From Pallidibacillus pasinlerensis (GTDB lineage: Bacteria > Bacillota > Bacilli > Bacillales > Caldibacillaceae), in contig NZ_JAACYS010000007.1 of NCBI RefSeq assembly GCF_009996845.1, forward strand, positions 1 through 64,000: a DNA stretch of 64,000 bases, read 5' to 3'. This document shows, piece after piece, positions 1 through 10,568 of the stretch. Both the position numbers and the translations under genes were made by a program. The notes beneath the pieces are model-generated. The model made no database searches. It was not told where the DNA came from and saw only the letters and a program-made list of their open reading frames with translations. Every line of letters starts with the position of its first letter. The first letter of the stretch is position 1.

Positions 1-203
1 CACAAAGGCTTTTGCTGTTCCCGCTGGACTCTGAATATGCTTCACTGATTTTGCACCGCAGAAAAAATGGAAAGCATTTTTTTCGAGTCGCCGCCAATTT
101 CCTCATCAAAAGTCTGTATTTTCTACTTTTCGGACAGCTCCTTCAGTTGTACAAAAACAATGTTTGGAAACTTAGTAGCATGTTCCATTAGTTTTTAATA
201 ATC

Positions 204-1097
204 TTATACTTTTAAGAACTTCCGCACTGACATTAAACTTCCGATCACACCAATTACACAACCCATTAATAGTAACAAACCACTTAACTGGTAAACGAAC
301 GGTGAGAAATCCAATAATTGGATAAATGTATTACCAATATGCGGTTCAATAAAGTTAGAAACGTTTTTGTAAAGAATGGCAATAATTGAAATTGGAATAA
401 TGGAACCAAATACACCTAACCATAATCCTTCTAGGAAAAATGGCCAGCGGATAAAGCCATTCGTAGCACCTACTAATCTCATAATTTCAATTTCTTCACT
501 TCTTGCATTGATTGTAATTTTAATAGTATTTGAAATTAAGAATATAGCAGTAAATAATAATCCAAGGATTAATACAATCCCAATAGTTCGAGCGACTTTT
601 ATAACATCAAACAGTTTTTCCGTTTGAGCTTGTCCATAGTTCACATCAAATACATGTTCAAATTTTTGAATGGCTGCTGCAATTTTACCGGTAGACTCAG
701 GTTTGCTTGCTTTTACGATAAACGCATCATTTAATGGGTTATCCTGTTCATACAGTTTCAAAACTTCTCCATCTTCACCGAAACTTTCAATTAACGCATT
801 AAGTTCGTCTTCTTTCGAGGAGTAAGTAACCGATTCAACACCATCTAAATCTTTAATTTGCTGTTCTAATGCCTTTTGTTGATTTTCATCTGCAGTAGTT
901 TCAACTAACACTTTAATAGAGACGTCTTTTTCAATCGATGTTGCAACCGAATTTAAATTCATTAAAATCGCGTAAAAAACACCGACTAATAATAATGTCA
1001 CTGTAACCGCACCAACAGAAGCGACGGTCATCCAGCCATTACGAAAAATACTTTTAAAACTTTCCCTTGCATGGCGGCCGACTGTTCTATACTTCAT
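204..1097 (-). CDS. ftsX: FtsX, cell-division ABC-like permease
   Basis: Membrane partner of FtsE. In Bacilli FtsEX activates peptidoglycan hydrolases during elongation. The 297-residue protein has one transmembrane helix near residues 24-44, an extracellular domain of about 120 residues and three further helices in the C-terminal half, which is the FtsX layout and about the B. subtilis length. I start it at MKYRTVG because a GAGGTG site precedes that ATG; a longer frame adds 16 residues with no family match. The ATG overlaps the ftsE stop by 11 bp, so translation is probably coupled. Confidence 0.95.
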   Translation of the reverse strand: MKYRTVGRHARESFKSIFRNGWMTVASVGAVTVTLLLVGVFYAILMNLNSVATSIEKDVSIKVLVETTADENQQKALEQQIKDLDGVESVTYSSKEDELNALIESFGEDGEVLKLYEQDNPLNDAFIVKASKPESTGKIAAAIQKFEHVFDVNYGQAQTEKLFDVIKVARTIGIVLILGLLFTAIFLISNTIKITINARSEEIEIMRLVGATNGFIRWPFFLEGLWLGVFGSIIPISIIAILYKNVSNFIEPHIGNTFIQLLDFSPFVYQLSGLLLLMGCVIGVIGSLMSVRKFLKV

Positions 1098-1773
1098 AAC
1101 CGTATTCACCTCGTTGTTCATCTCGGACAATTGTTCCACCTTCAATGGCGATAACCCGGTGTTTAATTTCGTTTACAATTTCTTTATTATGTGTCGCCAT
1201 GACAATCGTTGTTCCACGAGCATTAATTTCTTCAAACACACGCATAATTTCCCAAGAATTTTCTGGATCCAAATTCCCTGTAGGCTCGTCCGCAATAACA
1301 AGGCTAGGTGAATTCACAATCGCACGAGCAATCGATACCCGTTGTTGCTCACCACCAGATAATTCTGTAGGAAACATTCGAGCTTTATGTTTTAAATTTA
1401 CAAGATCTAATACACTCATAACACGTTTTTTAATAATTCTTGGTGATTCTTCAATTACTTCCAATGCAAAAGCAACATTTTCATAGACTGTAAGTTTCGG
1501 TAACAATTTAAAATCCTGGAAGACGACGCCGATATTTCTCCGAAAAAGAGGGACTTTACTATTTTTTAATTTCGTAATATCTACACCATTTACGATAATT
1601 TTCCCCTCTGTCGGCTTTTCTTCGCGGTACATCATTTTAATGAAAGTGGATTTCCCTGCACCACTTTGACCAACAACATATACAAATTCCCCTTGCTCAA
1701 TTTCAACATCTATCCCATTAACAGCGACTACACCATTCGGATACTTTTTATATACATTTTCCATTACAATCAT
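1087..1773 (-). CDS. ftsE: FtsE, cell-division ATP-binding protein
   Basis: ABC-family ATPase that drives FtsX. The 228 residues hold Walker A GQSGAGKST at about 35-43, a Q-loop (VVFQDFK), the signature LSGGEQQR, Walker B with ADEPTGNLD and the switch His in MATHNKE. The protein ends GEYGYEV and its stop codon overlaps the start of ftsX. The roughly 400 bp upstream hold its promoter region and the terminator of cccB. Confidence 0.96.
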   Translation of the reverse strand: MIVMENVYKKYPNGVVAVNGIDVEIEQGEFVYVVGQSGAGKSTFIKMMYREEKPTEGKIIVNGVDITKLKNSKVPLFRRNIGVVFQDFKLLPKLTVYENVAFALEVIEESPRIIKKRVMSVLDLVNLKHKARMFPTELSGGEQQRVSIARAIVNSPSLVIADEPTGNLDPENSWEIMRVFEEINARGTTIVMATHNKEIVNEIKHRVIAIEGGTIVRDEQRGEYGYEV

Positions 1774-2132
1774 TTGTAATCACCTTTACTATTTTAAAGT
1801 ATATTCTTAACATTTTTCATCATTAATTGTCAAAAGTTATATATTCCACGTCATATTTCTTCACAATAATCATTATAACATCAAATATTGACATAAAAAG
1901 CTAAAATTTGGTTACAAATACATTTCAAGTCCGAAAAATAATTGGCATAATACCCAATATTTTGTAAAATTTTTGTGGAATATGTTGTCCACTATCCATT
2001 ATACATATCCTATCAAAAAGAGAAACCGTTAATTTTCACCTTTTTACCTTTAGCAACTATTATATATATCGGCACCAATTAAAAGTTTTAATTAATTTGC
2101 TTTTGAAGGATTTAAGACAATCTCTTTTAAAC

Positions 2133-2160
2133 AAAATAGGACTTCTAATCGAAGTCCTAG
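2133..2160 (-). terminator. Rho-independent terminator of cccB
   Basis: A perfect 9-bp stem (TAGGACTTC with its complement, 5-nt loop) is followed on the minus strand by a T-rich tract. It lies about 30 bp past the cccB stop. The rest of 1774-2191 is AT-rich spacer with no other recognisable feature. Confidence 0.85.
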
Positions 2161-2191
2161 ATTTCTTTCAAATGTTAAATTCGTTATTACA

Positions 2192-2509
2192 CTACTTATA
2201 CGTTGCTAACCAATCAGCAACTTTCTTTGCATCTTCACCTTTTAATATTCCTTTTGGCATTGAGCCAACTCCATTTAAAATAATTTCTTCAATTTCTTCA
2301 CTCGTATACTTACTACCAATTTTATCTAAATCAGGTGCATAACCTTCTCGCATATCGGTACCATGACAGCTTGAACATGACTGCATATACAGTTGTTCTG
2401 GTGTCAAATTTGATTTATTAGCATCACTACTGTCATTTCCTCCACCGCCACATGCAGCTAAAATTAAAACAAGCAGTCCCACAATTACACCATAAAATTT
2501 TTTCCGCAT
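2192..2509 (-). CDS. cccB: Cytochrome c-551, membrane-anchored lipoprotein
   Basis: Small c-type cytochrome acting as an electron carrier on the outer face of the membrane. The 105-residue precursor has a lipoprotein signal with lipobox LAAC (Cys20), a Gly/Ser/Asp-rich tether, the haem site CSSCH at 45-49 and a likely axial Met near residue 84 in GSMPKG. Its place beside ftsE matches the B. subtilis ftsX-ftsE-cccB order. Single-gene unit with its own terminator. Confidence 0.93.
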   Translation of the reverse strand: MRKKFYGVIVGLLVLILAACGGGGNDSSDANKSNLTPEQLYMQSCSSCHGTDMREGYAPDLDKIGSKYTSEEIEEIILNGVGSMPKGILKGEDAKKVADWLATYK

Positions 2510-2590
2510 TTTTCTCCCCCTTGATTTGTAAAATTCGCAAACATTTTTTTATGGTAAAAAACTATTAAAACTACATTAGTAGTATATGAA

Positions 2591-3457
2591 CTATGAGAAT
2601 TTTTTAAAACCTTGACCTAATACTTCAGCTGCATCTAGTACAATCACAAAGGCATCTGGATCAATCAGACGAACCACTTGTTTTAAATTTGTGAATTCCG
2701 ATTGATCAACGACTACCATTAATGGTTTACGCTCTTCATTCGTATAACCGCCATAAGCTTGAAACTTTGTTAAGCCACGGTCAATTTCTTCAAAAATGGC
2801 ATCACGGACTTTTTCTTCTTCCTTCGTAATGATTAAAACCATTTTCGAACGATTCAGGCCGATTTGTACAATATCGATAGTCCTGCTTGTTATATATAAC
2901 GCTATTAATGCAAACAGTCCTTTTTCAATATTAAATACAATAGCAGCTGATATTACAATTAAGCCATCAATAAGTGCGACACATTTACCAAGGGAAATTC
3001 CCGTATATTTCGCTAAAATTTGTGCTGCAAGGTCTGTTCCACCCGTTGATGCATTTCCACGGAAAACAATACCAATTCCTAATCCGATACCCATTCCGCC
3101 GAAAATAGCTGCTAAAATAGGATCCATTGTCCACGGTTCCATATCTTTCGTTAAAAAAACGACGAATGGTAAAAATACAGTTCCTAACAAAGTTTTTATT
3201 CCGTATATATAGCCTAAAATAGCAACCCCGGCTATAAATAGCGGTATATTTAATGCCCACTGTACATAGGCTGGCTCCCATCCAAACAATCCGTATGTAA
3301 TTGTACTAATTCCGCTGACTCCACCGGATGCAATTTCATTCGGTAATAAAAAAGCATTAAATGAAACTGCCACAATGGCAGAGCCAATCAATACTAAAAT
3401 AATATTTTTTACTTTTTCATAAAATGGGATTTGAATCGTTTTCTTCCTTCTTCTCAT
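2591..3457 (-). CDS. yvjA: YitT family membrane protein (DUF161 + DUF2179)
   Basis: Protein of 288 residues with about five hydrophobic helices in the first 200 residues (start of the region: FNAFLLPNEIASGGVSG) and a soluble C-terminal DUF2179-type domain. The ATG follows AAGGAG. Position next to cccB corresponds to B. subtilis yvjA. The family's transport substrate is not established, so the symbol rests on synteny and family resemblance. Confidence 0.85.
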   Translation of the reverse strand: MRRRKKTIQIPFYEKVKNIILVLIGSAIVAVSFNAFLLPNEIASGGVSGISTITYGLFGWEPAYVQWALNIPLFIAGVAILGYIYGIKTLLGTVFLPFVVFLTKDMEPWTMDPILAAIFGGMGIGLGIGIVFRGNASTGGTDLAAQILAKYTGISLGKCVALIDGLIVISAAIVFNIEKGLFALIALYITSRTIDIVQIGLNRSKMVLIITKEEEKVRDAIFEEIDRGLTKFQAYGGYTNEERKPLMVVVDQSEFTNLKQVVRLIDPDAFVIVLDAAEVLGQGFKKFS

Positions 3458-3560
3458 AAAAAACTCCTTATGTATAAATAACTCGTGTCAATTCTATTCT
3501 ATGGTTTATTATTTACAAAATCAACGAAAAGCGAACATCCTAGAATTCTCCTTTATAAAA

Positions 3561-3668
3561 AGTGGTGGCGGACGCTTTCCGCGGGCACGACCTCAGCCTC
3601 CTCAACGCTCAAAGGCGTTTGCGGGGTCTTCGGTTCGTGCGCTTCCCGCTGGAGTCGCCGCCACCACT
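3561..3668. repeat. GC-rich intergenic repeat with 11-bp terminal inverted repeats
   Basis: This 108-bp block is far richer in GC than its surroundings and is bounded by a perfect 11-bp inverted repeat, AGTGGTGGCGG at the left and its complement at the right. The interior has further GC-rich imperfect inverted repeats. Similar GC-rich elements are scattered between genes in Bacillus relatives, and a MITE-like nature is plausible. ORFs through it in several frames are by-products of its composition. A degenerate partial look-alike (TTCCCGCTGGA ... GAGTCGCCGCC) lies at about 20-105. Confidence 0.7.
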
Positions 3669-3758
3669 ATTATTAAGGCTAAAAATTTATTTTCTTATAG
3701 AAATTCTTGACCAGTATTTGTTGATGTTTATTCTATTGAACAATCCATATTGTTAAAA

Positions 3759-4860
3759 TTATTGAATCGTCGTCCGTAAATATGCATCAATAAATTGATC
3801 AATTTCACCGTCCATAACAGCGTTGACGTTTCCTGTTTCTACATTCGTACGGTGATCCTTTACCATAGAATATGGATGGAATACATAGGAACGGATTTGA
3901 CTACCCCAACCAATTTCTTTTTGTTCACCGCGGATTTCCGCTAATTTTTTCTCTTGTTCTTCTACTTCTTTTTGATACAATTTTGCCTTTAACATTTTCA
4001 TCGCAGTTTCCCGGTTTTGAATTTGTGAACGTTGTGCCTGACTTGCCACAACAATCCCTGTCGGAATATGGGTAATTCGAACAGCAGATGATGTTTTGTT
4101 AACGTGCTGTCCACCGGCACCACTGGCACGATAAGTATCAACCCGAATATCTTCTGGACGCACTTCAATTTCAATATCATCGGAAACTTCCGGCATCACT
4201 TCACAAGATACGAAGGAAGTATGGCGTCTACCGTTTGAATCAAACGGAGAAATTCGTACTAAACGATGAATTCCCTTTTCAGCTTTTAAGTAGCCGTAAG
4301 CATTTCGACCTTGAATCGATAATGTTACACTTTTTACCCCAGCTTCTTCACCAGGTAAATAATCTAGTACTTCAACTTTAAATCCTTTTTGTTCAGCCCA
4401 ACGTGTATACATGCGAAGTAGCATAGAACACCAATCTTGAGATTCTGTTCCACCGGCACCTGGATGCAGCTCTAAAATGGCATTATTTTTATCATACGGA
4501 CCGTTTAATAATAAATGCAACTCAAACTGATTTAAACGGTTCGTTAACTCTTCTAATTTTTCTTCAAGCTCTTGTTGCATTTCTTCATCAGGTTCTTCCT
4601 TAATCATTTCATAGGCAACTTCTAAATCTTCATACGTTTCGTTTAACGCATGAAATTCATTCACTTGATCTTTTAATGCATTCGCTTCTTCAATAATGCC
4701 TTGTGCTTTCTTTTGGTCATCCCAAAAATCAGGCATCGTCATAATTTCATCCAGTTCTGCAATACGTGCCTCTTTATTTTCTAAGTCAAAGAGACCCCCT
4801 AAAGTCCGCTAATCGTGTAGCTGTTTTTTCTAGTTCATTCCGAATTTCTGCTAATTCCAT
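3759..4860 (-). CDS. prfB: Peptide chain release factor 2 (programmed +1 frameshift)
   Basis: RF2 reads UGA and UAA stops. The first 24 codons run from the ATG at 4860 to an in-frame TGA at 4788-4786. Skipping the T at 4788 continues as GAC TTA GAA and gives 366 residues, the usual Bacillus length. The main frame contains [11 protein letters not shown] with the GGQ tripeptide and the RF2 SPF anticodon-like motif (RISPFDS). The CDS is therefore complement(join 3759..4787, 4789..4860). It is preceded by secA, as in B. subtilis. Confidence 0.97.
4785..4800 (-). promoter_or_regulatory. prfB autoregulatory frameshift site
   Basis: On the minus strand the sequence reads AGG GGG TCT CTT TGA C. It combines an internal Shine-Dalgarno-like AGGGGG, the slippery CTT and the poorly terminated TGA-C, the conserved RF2 frameshift signal. 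Low RF2 slows termination at the TGA and favours the +1 shift, so RF2 controls its own synthesis. Confidence 0.97.
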
Positions 4861-5104
4861 AGCAATCACCTCTATATAATAATAATTCAAAACTCAATAT
4901 TATGTTAACAAATTGACTATAACTTCATGCTGTCGAAAAAATTCCTCTAATTTTTCAACAGCATATTTTCCAGGAAATTTTTAGACAAAAAATGATACAT
5001 AATAATGTCGATTTTTTTAAAAAACTGAAGATCTTGTTGAATTTTGTCATTCATAATTAATTTTAACAAATAATATTCACAACAAAAAAGTTAAATATTG
5101 AATT

Positions 5105-5145
5105 CAAAAAAGAGGGAGAAATAAATTCCTCACCCCTTGAGTCGA
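5105..5145 (-). terminator. Probable terminator after secA
   Basis: About 50 bp past the secA stop the minus strand holds a short imperfect GC-containing hairpin (GGTGAG with CTCCC across an AT loop) followed by CTCTTTTTT. The stem is modest, but the T tract and position fit. The remaining 4861-5104 spacer is AT-rich with nothing else recognised. Confidence 0.6.
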
Positions 5146-5191
5146 CAATAATATTTTATTATAGTTGGCAAAAGTTTAGCAAGAATTTTTC

Positions 5192-7708
5192 TTATTGCGC
5201 TACTTTACCATGGCAGTTTTTATATTTTTTCCCGCTGCCGCATGGACAAGGATCATTTCTTCCAATTTTATTTTCTACGCGAATTGGTTTCCGTTTTGGT
5301 TTTTGATCACCGTCAGATGAAGGAATCACCGCTTGCCCTTTCGCCACTTCTTGACGCTTCAAGTTATCGACAATTTGCGCCTTCATAATGTATTTTGCTA
5401 CATCATCTTTAATTGATTCTATCATATCATTGAACATTTCAAAGCCTTCCGTTTGATATGCTTGTAACGGGTTGCTTTGACCATAGGCACGTAGATGAAT
5501 ACCTTGTCGCAACTGGTCCATTGCATCAATATGATCAATCCATTTTGAGTCAACGGAACGAAGAACAATAACTCTTTCGAACTCACGCATTTTTTCTGGT
5601 CCGAGTTCTTCTTCTCTCTCGTTATATACTTCTTCTACTTTTTCAAGAATCATACTGATTAATTCATCTTGTTCTTTCCCTTGTAAATCATCAAGAGAAA
5701 TCGCCGATTCCGGTAGTAAGTTACCATGTAGATAATTTATTAACCCTTTTAAGTTCCAATCCTTTTGATCTGGATCTGAAGTAAAGGCATGAACATTACG
5801 TTCTACTACATCTTTAATCATATTGATGACAACTTCGCGAATGTTTTCTGAATCCATTACTTCGAAACGTTGTTTATAAATAACTTCACGTTGTTGACGA
5901 ATAACATCATCATATTCTAATAGACGTTTACGCGCGTCGTAGTTATTTCCTTCCACACGCTTTTGTGCAGATTCAACAGCTCGTGTAACCATTTTACTTT
6001 GAATAGGTTGGGAATCATCCATACCTAAACGAGACATCATATTTTTCATATTATCGGAACCGAAGCGACGCATTAACTCGTCTTCCATTGATAAATAAAA
6101 CTGCGTTACCCCTGGATCACCTTGACGTCCAGAACGACCACGAAGCTGGTTATCAATCCGTCGGCTCTCATGACGTTCCGTACCAATTACGGCTAAACCA
6201 CCTAATTCTCTTACACCTTCACCAAGTTTAATATCCGTACCACGTCCGGCCATGTTTGTCGCAATCGTAACTGCGCCCTTTTGACCAGCATTAGCAATAA
6301 TCTCCGCTTCACGGGCATGGTTTTTCGCGTTTAAAACATTATGTGGGATACCACGTTTCTTTAACATTTGTGAGATCAATTCCGATGTTTCAATCGCAAC
6401 TGTACCAACAAGAACCGGCTGACCTTTTTTATGGCGCTCAGCAATGTCTTCAACTACTGCTTTAAACTTACCTTCCATTGTTGCATAAATTAAATCTGGA
6501 CGGTCATCCCGAGCAATCGGTTTATTCGTTGGAATTTCAACTACGCTCATTCCATAAATGTTACGGAATTCCTCTTCTTCCGTTTTCGCTGTACCTGTCA
6601 TACCTGCAAGTTTTTGATACATCCGGAAGTAGTTTTGGAACGTGATCGTTGCCATTGTTTTACTTTCGTTTTGGATCGGTACACCTTCTTTAGCTTCGAT
6701 TGCTTGGTGCAATCCTTCACTATATCGGCGACCTTTCATTAAACGACCAGTAAACTGGTCAACAATGACAATTTCACCTTCTTGAACAACATAATCTACG
6801 TCACGTTGCATAATCGCTTTTGCCCGTAACGCTTGGTTTATATGATGGTTAATTGTTACATTTTGAACACTAAATAAGTTTTCAATCCCAAAGTAACGCT
6901 CTGCTTTATTAATACCTTCTTCCGTTAATTGGACCGTTTTTGATTTAATATCGACCGTGTAGTCTTCCTCTTCTTTTAACGTATTGACAAAGGCATTTGC
7001 TTGAATATAATATTGCGTTGATTTTTTAGCTGAACCAGAAATAATGAGTGGTGTACGAGCCTCATCAATTAAAATCGAGTCAACCTCGTCAATGACGGCA
7101 AAGTTTAATGGTCGTTGAACCATTTGCTCTTTATAAAGAACCATATTATCTCTTAAGTAATCAAAGCCAAATTCATTATTCGTACCGTAAGTAATATCCG
7201 CATTATATGCTGCTTGCTTTTCTTCACGGCTTAGTTCATTTAGGTTTAGACCAACAGTGAGACCTAAAAACTCATGAACTTGTCCCATTTGTTCCGCGTC
7301 ACGTTTTGCCAAGTAGTCGTTAACGGTAATGACATGAACACCTTTACCAGAAAGCGCATTTAAGTAAACCGGCATAGTTGATGTTAACGTTTTACCTTCA
7401 CCAGTTTTCATCTCGGCAATATTTCCTTCGTGTAAAACAATACCACCCATAAGCTGAACACGATATGGGTATAGACCAAGAACTCGTTTTGCCGCCTCTC
7501 TAACGACTGCAAAGGCTTCAACTAAAAGGTCATCTAATGTTTCCCCTTTTTCTATGCGTTCTTTGAACTCGTCCGTTTTGCCCCGCAATTCCTCATCCGA
7601 TAGTTTTTCCATTTTTGGACCTAGGGCTTCAATTTTGTCTGCGATCTTCCCTATCCGTTTTAATTCCCTTTTGTTAAAATCAAAGATCTTTTCTAAAATG
7701 CTTGCCAT
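5192..7708 (-). CDS. secA: SecA, protein translocase ATPase
   Basis: Motor of the Sec pathway that pushes unfolded preproteins through SecYEG. The 838 residues show Walker A (MKTGEGKT, about 100-107), the DEVD Walker B, the motif [10 protein letters not shown], the second helicase domain with [12 protein letters not shown] and [11 protein letters not shown], the scaffold and wing domains, and the C-terminal zinc site [14 protein letters not shown] that contacts SecB or lipids. Full length for a Bacillus SecA. The start follows AAGGAG. Confidence 0.98.
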   Translation of the reverse strand: MASILEKIFDFNKRELKRIGKIADKIEALGPKMEKLSDEELRGKTDEFKERIEKGETLDDLLVEAFAVVREAAKRVLGLYPYRVQLMGGIVLHEGNIAEMKTGEGKTLTSTMPVYLNALSGKGVHVITVNDYLAKRDAEQMGQVHEFLGLTVGLNLNELSREEKQAAYNADITYGTNNEFGFDYLRDNMVLYKEQMVQRPLNFAVIDEVDSILIDEARTPLIISGSAKKSTQYYIQANAFVNTLKEEEDYTVDIKSKTVQLTEEGINKAERYFGIENLFSVQNVTINHHINQALRAKAIMQRDVDYVVQEGEIVIVDQFTGRLMKGRRYSEGLHQAIEAKEGVPIQNESKTMATITFQNYFRMYQKLAGMTGTAKTEEEEFRNIYGMSVVEIPTNKPIARDDRPDLIYATMEGKFKAVVEDIAERHKKGQPVLVGTVAIETSELISQMLKKRGIPHNVLNAKNHAREAEIIANAGQKGAVTIATNMAGRGTDIKLGEGVRELGGLAVIGTERHESRRIDNQLRGRSGRQGDPGVTQFYLSMEDELMRRFGSDNMKNMMSRLGMDDSQPIQSKMVTRAVESAQKRVEGNNYDARKRLLEYDDVIRQQREVIYKQRFEVMDSENIREVVINMIKDVVERNVHAFTSDPDQKDWNLKGLINYLHGNLLPESAISLDDLQGKEQDELISMILEKVEEVYNEREEELGPEKMREFERVIVLRSVDSKWIDHIDAMDQLRQGIHLRAYGQSNPLQAYQTEGFEMFNDMIESIKDDVAKYIMKAQIVDNLKRQEVAKGQAVIPSSDGDQKPKRKPIRVENKIGRNDPCPCGSGKKYKNCHGKVAQ

Positions 7709-8021
7709 TCAACAACGCTCCTTTTAAAATAAAAAAACTTATATATGTACGGCCTTAATTGGCTAGTATTTGTATCAATAATGGTATTTGTTTAGCTAAA
7801 ATTTTCTGATTAAAAAAGTCATTCATATTATTTAATATTAACACTAATTAACGAATAGAGACAACAAAACTACAACGTTTGTAAAAGTTTTTACGTTTCT
7901 TAAAATTCATTATTGGATTGTGATTTATCCAATTGTTTGTAACTATACTTTTCCTATATTACTTAGTTTTTCCTGTAACTCAGTTTTTAACATACGGAAT
8001 AAAGAAGAACGCTTTGAAACA

Positions 8022-8066
8022 AGAAAAAAGCAAGTGGAGGAAACTTATTCGTTTTTCCACTTGCTC
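8022..8066 (-). terminator. Strong terminator of hpf
   Basis: A 10-bp perfect stem (AGCAAGTGGA with its complement) is followed on the minus strand by TTTTTT. It lies about 50 bp beyond the hpf stop. The 7709-8113 spacer otherwise holds only AT-rich upstream sequence of secA. Confidence 0.9.
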
Positions 8067-8113
8067 CGTATTTAAAAGCGGTAAGTATATTTATATACGT
8101 GTCATTTTTATAT

Positions 8114-8665
8114 TTAAACCGTTTCGATTAAGCCGTAACGACCATCTTTACGACGGTATACTATGTTTGTATTGTTTGTTTCCGCATCAGTATAAACGAA
8201 AAAGTCATGGCCTAATAAGTTCATTTGTAGAACAGCTTCTTCACTATCCATCGGTTTTAAATCAAAACGTTTTGCTCGCACAATCTCAATTTCATCGTTG
8301 TTTTTATCTTCTTTTTCCCGAACTGGCGTAACGCCATTTACGAAAATATCATTTTCCTTTAATTCTCTTGCTTTACGGTTTACTCTAGTTTTATACTTAC
8401 GAATCTGACGTTCGAGTTTATCTGCTATAAGATCAATGCCAGCATACATGTCCGCGTTTACTTCTTCAGCTCTTAACGTTAATTGACTTAACGGGATTGT
8501 AACCTCAACTTTTGTCTTTTTGTCATTGTAAACTTTCAGGTTCACGTATACTGTAGCATTTAATTCTTCACGAAAATACTTACCTAATTTGCTGATTTTT
8601 TTCTCAGCATATTCTCTAAGTGCTGGAGTTACTTCAATATTCTCGCCTCGGATGTTAAAGTTCAT
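8114..8665 (-). CDS. hpf: Long-form ribosome hibernation promoting factor
   Basis: The 183 residues contain an N-terminal S30AE domain (starting MNFNIRGENIEVTPALREYAEKK... in parts) that sits in the 30S decoding region, a linker, and the C-terminal dimerisation domain (KRFDLKPMDSEEA, LLGHDFFVYTD) that joins two ribosomes into 100S particles. Long-form length and position before secA match B. subtilis yvyD/hpf. The ATG follows AGGAGGAG. Confidence 0.95.
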   Translation of the reverse strand: MNFNIRGENIEVTPALREYAEKKISKLGKYFREELNATVYVNLKVYNDKKTKVEVTIPLSQLTLRAEEVNADMYAGIDLIADKLERQIRKYKTRVNRKARELKENDIFVNGVTPVREKEDKNNDEIEIVRAKRFDLKPMDSEEAVLQMNLLGHDFFVYTDAETNNTNIVYRRKDGRYGLIETV

Positions 8666-8871
8666 ATACTAACTCCTCCTTTTCATTTCTATATATTAAT
8701 TATTCGTTAAGCGACCGTAAAATTCCTTCAAATCCTATCAGAAAATTTGTCGATTTTTTGAACATTCTGTAGGTCCATGAGAAGTTATGAACAAATATCT
8801 AATTTATTAAAGCAAATTTTTATGAGGGATAATGGAAGGAAGTATCCTCTATACATGTCGTAGCACTACTT

Positions 8872-10089
8872 TTATACAAGCCGATCACGTCCTGCAAGCA
8901 TGCCAAACATAGCTGTTAAAATACTAACAATAATTAATGAAATAATTGGGATAATCCAAGCATTTGTTAAATCAAAAAATAGACCGATTAAAAGAGGACC
9001 AACAGCAGCGAAAACATAGCCTAAAGATTGCGCCATCCCTGAAAGCTCAGCAGCAACTTCTGCATCTTTTGACCGCATACCGATAAAGGCTAAAGCTAAC
9101 GAAAACGTGCCACCTAGTCCTAGTCCAATAAAAATAATACCAATCATCATAGGCATGTAGTTTGTGCTAAACAAAAGGACTGTAAAACCAAGAATACTAC
9201 ATGCACAAATGCCAAGCGCCACTTTTTGTTGGGATTTGAATCGTTCAGCGATAATTGGCACAAAAAAGTTTGCCGGTAAACCAATTAATTGTGTAAATGA
9301 TAACAGCCACCCAGCCGTTTCTCTAGAAACACCTTTGTTATGTAAAATATCTGGAAGCCAAGCTATGCTTGAATAAAATAAAAATGACTGCAAACCCAAA
9401 AATAAAGCTAATTGCCAAGCTAACGATGACTTCCATAAGTTTGTTTTTTCATATGTATCATTAGTAACGTGTTGGTTTGTAGCGTTTCTTTTATCAAATT
9501 TTACTAAATATAACCAAAGTAAGAATGTAACAGCTACAGGAATTGCCCAAAATGCCAGTGCATTTTCCCAACCAAGCTTCATTCCGACTGCAAATGGAAT
9601 ACTTAATCCAGATGCTAAAGCAGCAAAAAGACTCATGGTGGTTGTATAGACACTTGTCATTAATCCAAATTTTTCCGGAAACTTATCTTTTATTATGCCT
9701 GGTAAAACTACATTTAAAATCGCAATTCCCGCTCCGATAATAAACGTGCCGATAAACAGCGGTGTTAAATGTGTTATGAGACGTAAAATAATGCCTAATA
9801 ATAATAAACCTAATCCGATAATCAATGCCCATGAATTTGATGTACGTTTAACTAACTTTGGTACAATAGGTGAAATAACCGCAAAGGCGATAACAGGTAA
9901 ACTTGTTAATAAACCTGCCACCCCGTGGGACAATTGTAAATCAGCTTGAATAAGACTAATTAAAGGCCCAACAGCTGTAATAGCTGGTCGTAGGTTAATA
10001 GAGACAAGGACAATACCGATTATTAGTAACACGGTGTAAAGTAAACTCGGCAACGATCTTTTGCTTGTTACTTTTTTAACTGACTCCAT
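8872..10089 (-). CDS. MFS transporter, CynX/NimT type
   Basis: Protein of 405 residues with about 12 hydrophobic helices and the opening NLRPAITAVGPLI typical of the CynX/NimT branch of the major facilitator superfamily. A membrane efflux or uptake carrier is certain in kind. The substrate cannot be read from the sequence; relatives carry cyanate or nitroimidazoles. It stands alone between hpf and tkt, absent from this place in the B. subtilis order. Confidence 0.85.
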   Translation of the reverse strand: MESVKKVTSKRSLPSLLYTVLLIIGIVLVSINLRPAITAVGPLISLIQADLQLSHGVAGLLTSLPVIAFAVISPIVPKLVKRTSNSWALIIGLGLLLLGIILRLITHLTPLFIGTFIIGAGIAILNVVLPGIIKDKFPEKFGLMTSVYTTTMSLFAALASGLSIPFAVGMKLGWENALAFWAIPVAVTFLLWLYLVKFDKRNATNQHVTNDTYEKTNLWKSSLAWQLALFLGLQSFLFYSSIAWLPDILHNKGVSRETAGWLLSFTQLIGLPANFFVPIIAERFKSQQKVALGICACSILGFTVLLFSTNYMPMMIGIIFIGLGLGGTFSLALAFIGMRSKDAEVAAELSGMAQSLGYVFAAVGPLLIGLFFDLTNAWIIPIISLIIVSILTAMFGMLAGRDRLV

Positions 10090-10253
10090 GAAGAAGCTCC
10101 TTTCATGTTGTTCTCTATGTAAATATATTTTGTTTTAGGTTGCCCGAATCGGGGATTGTAAAAGATTTTTTTCGGTGGAAATTTTTGAAAGATGATATTT
10201 GATTTAAATTTCAGATTCCCAGCGTCATACTATATCAATTTTTAAAAAGAGAA

Positions 10254-10432
10254 TTGCACCCAATTTATAATTCGCACAAAATTAATGAAAAGCGCACAAC
10301 TTTTACTGGTTTTCGCACATCTTTCTATCGGTTTCGCACGTTTTTTTGGAAAATTGCACACTCTACATCCAATTTCACACACTTCGCCTATTAAATTCAA
10401 AATCAGCAAAAAATTCTCCAATTCAGCACACA
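10254..10432 (-). repeat. Short-motif array (TGTGCGA) with 20-21 bp spacing
   Basis: On the minus strand the motif TGTGCGA or a close variant recurs at a steady step: the complementary GCAC cores start at 10256, 10274, 10294, 10316, 10337 and 10357, followed by weaker copies to about 10430. The AT-rich linkers differ. It fills the spacer between the MFS gene and the tkt terminator. Same motif and step as the two arrays at 46.4 and 47.7 kb. Confidence 0.8.
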
Positions 10433-10530
10433 TTTCCACCTTTTCCCAACCACTTTTGCTCATTTTCATAGTCAACCACAAATTTTTAGATGTTTTTAAA
10501 AAACCCTAATTTCCCCATTCAATTCATAAA

Positions 10531-10560
10531 AAAGAGACCGGTTTAAAACCGATCCCTTTT
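10531..10560 (-). terminator. Terminator of tkt
   Basis: On the minus strand GGGATCGGTTT and AAACCGGTCTC form an 11-bp stem with two G-U pairs, followed by TTTTTT. It starts 9 bp after the tkt stop codon. Confidence 0.88.
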
Positions 10561-10568
10561 AAAATTCC

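Noticed and set aside
1-203. Degenerate copy of the GC-rich repeat at the left edge
   Set aside because: Only two short matching blocks; too weak to annotate as a separate element. No gene seen in this stretch.
3485-3756. Three overlapping plus-strand ORFs of 63-69 codons
   Set aside because: They arise from the GC-rich intergenic repeat and have no ribosome sites or family features.
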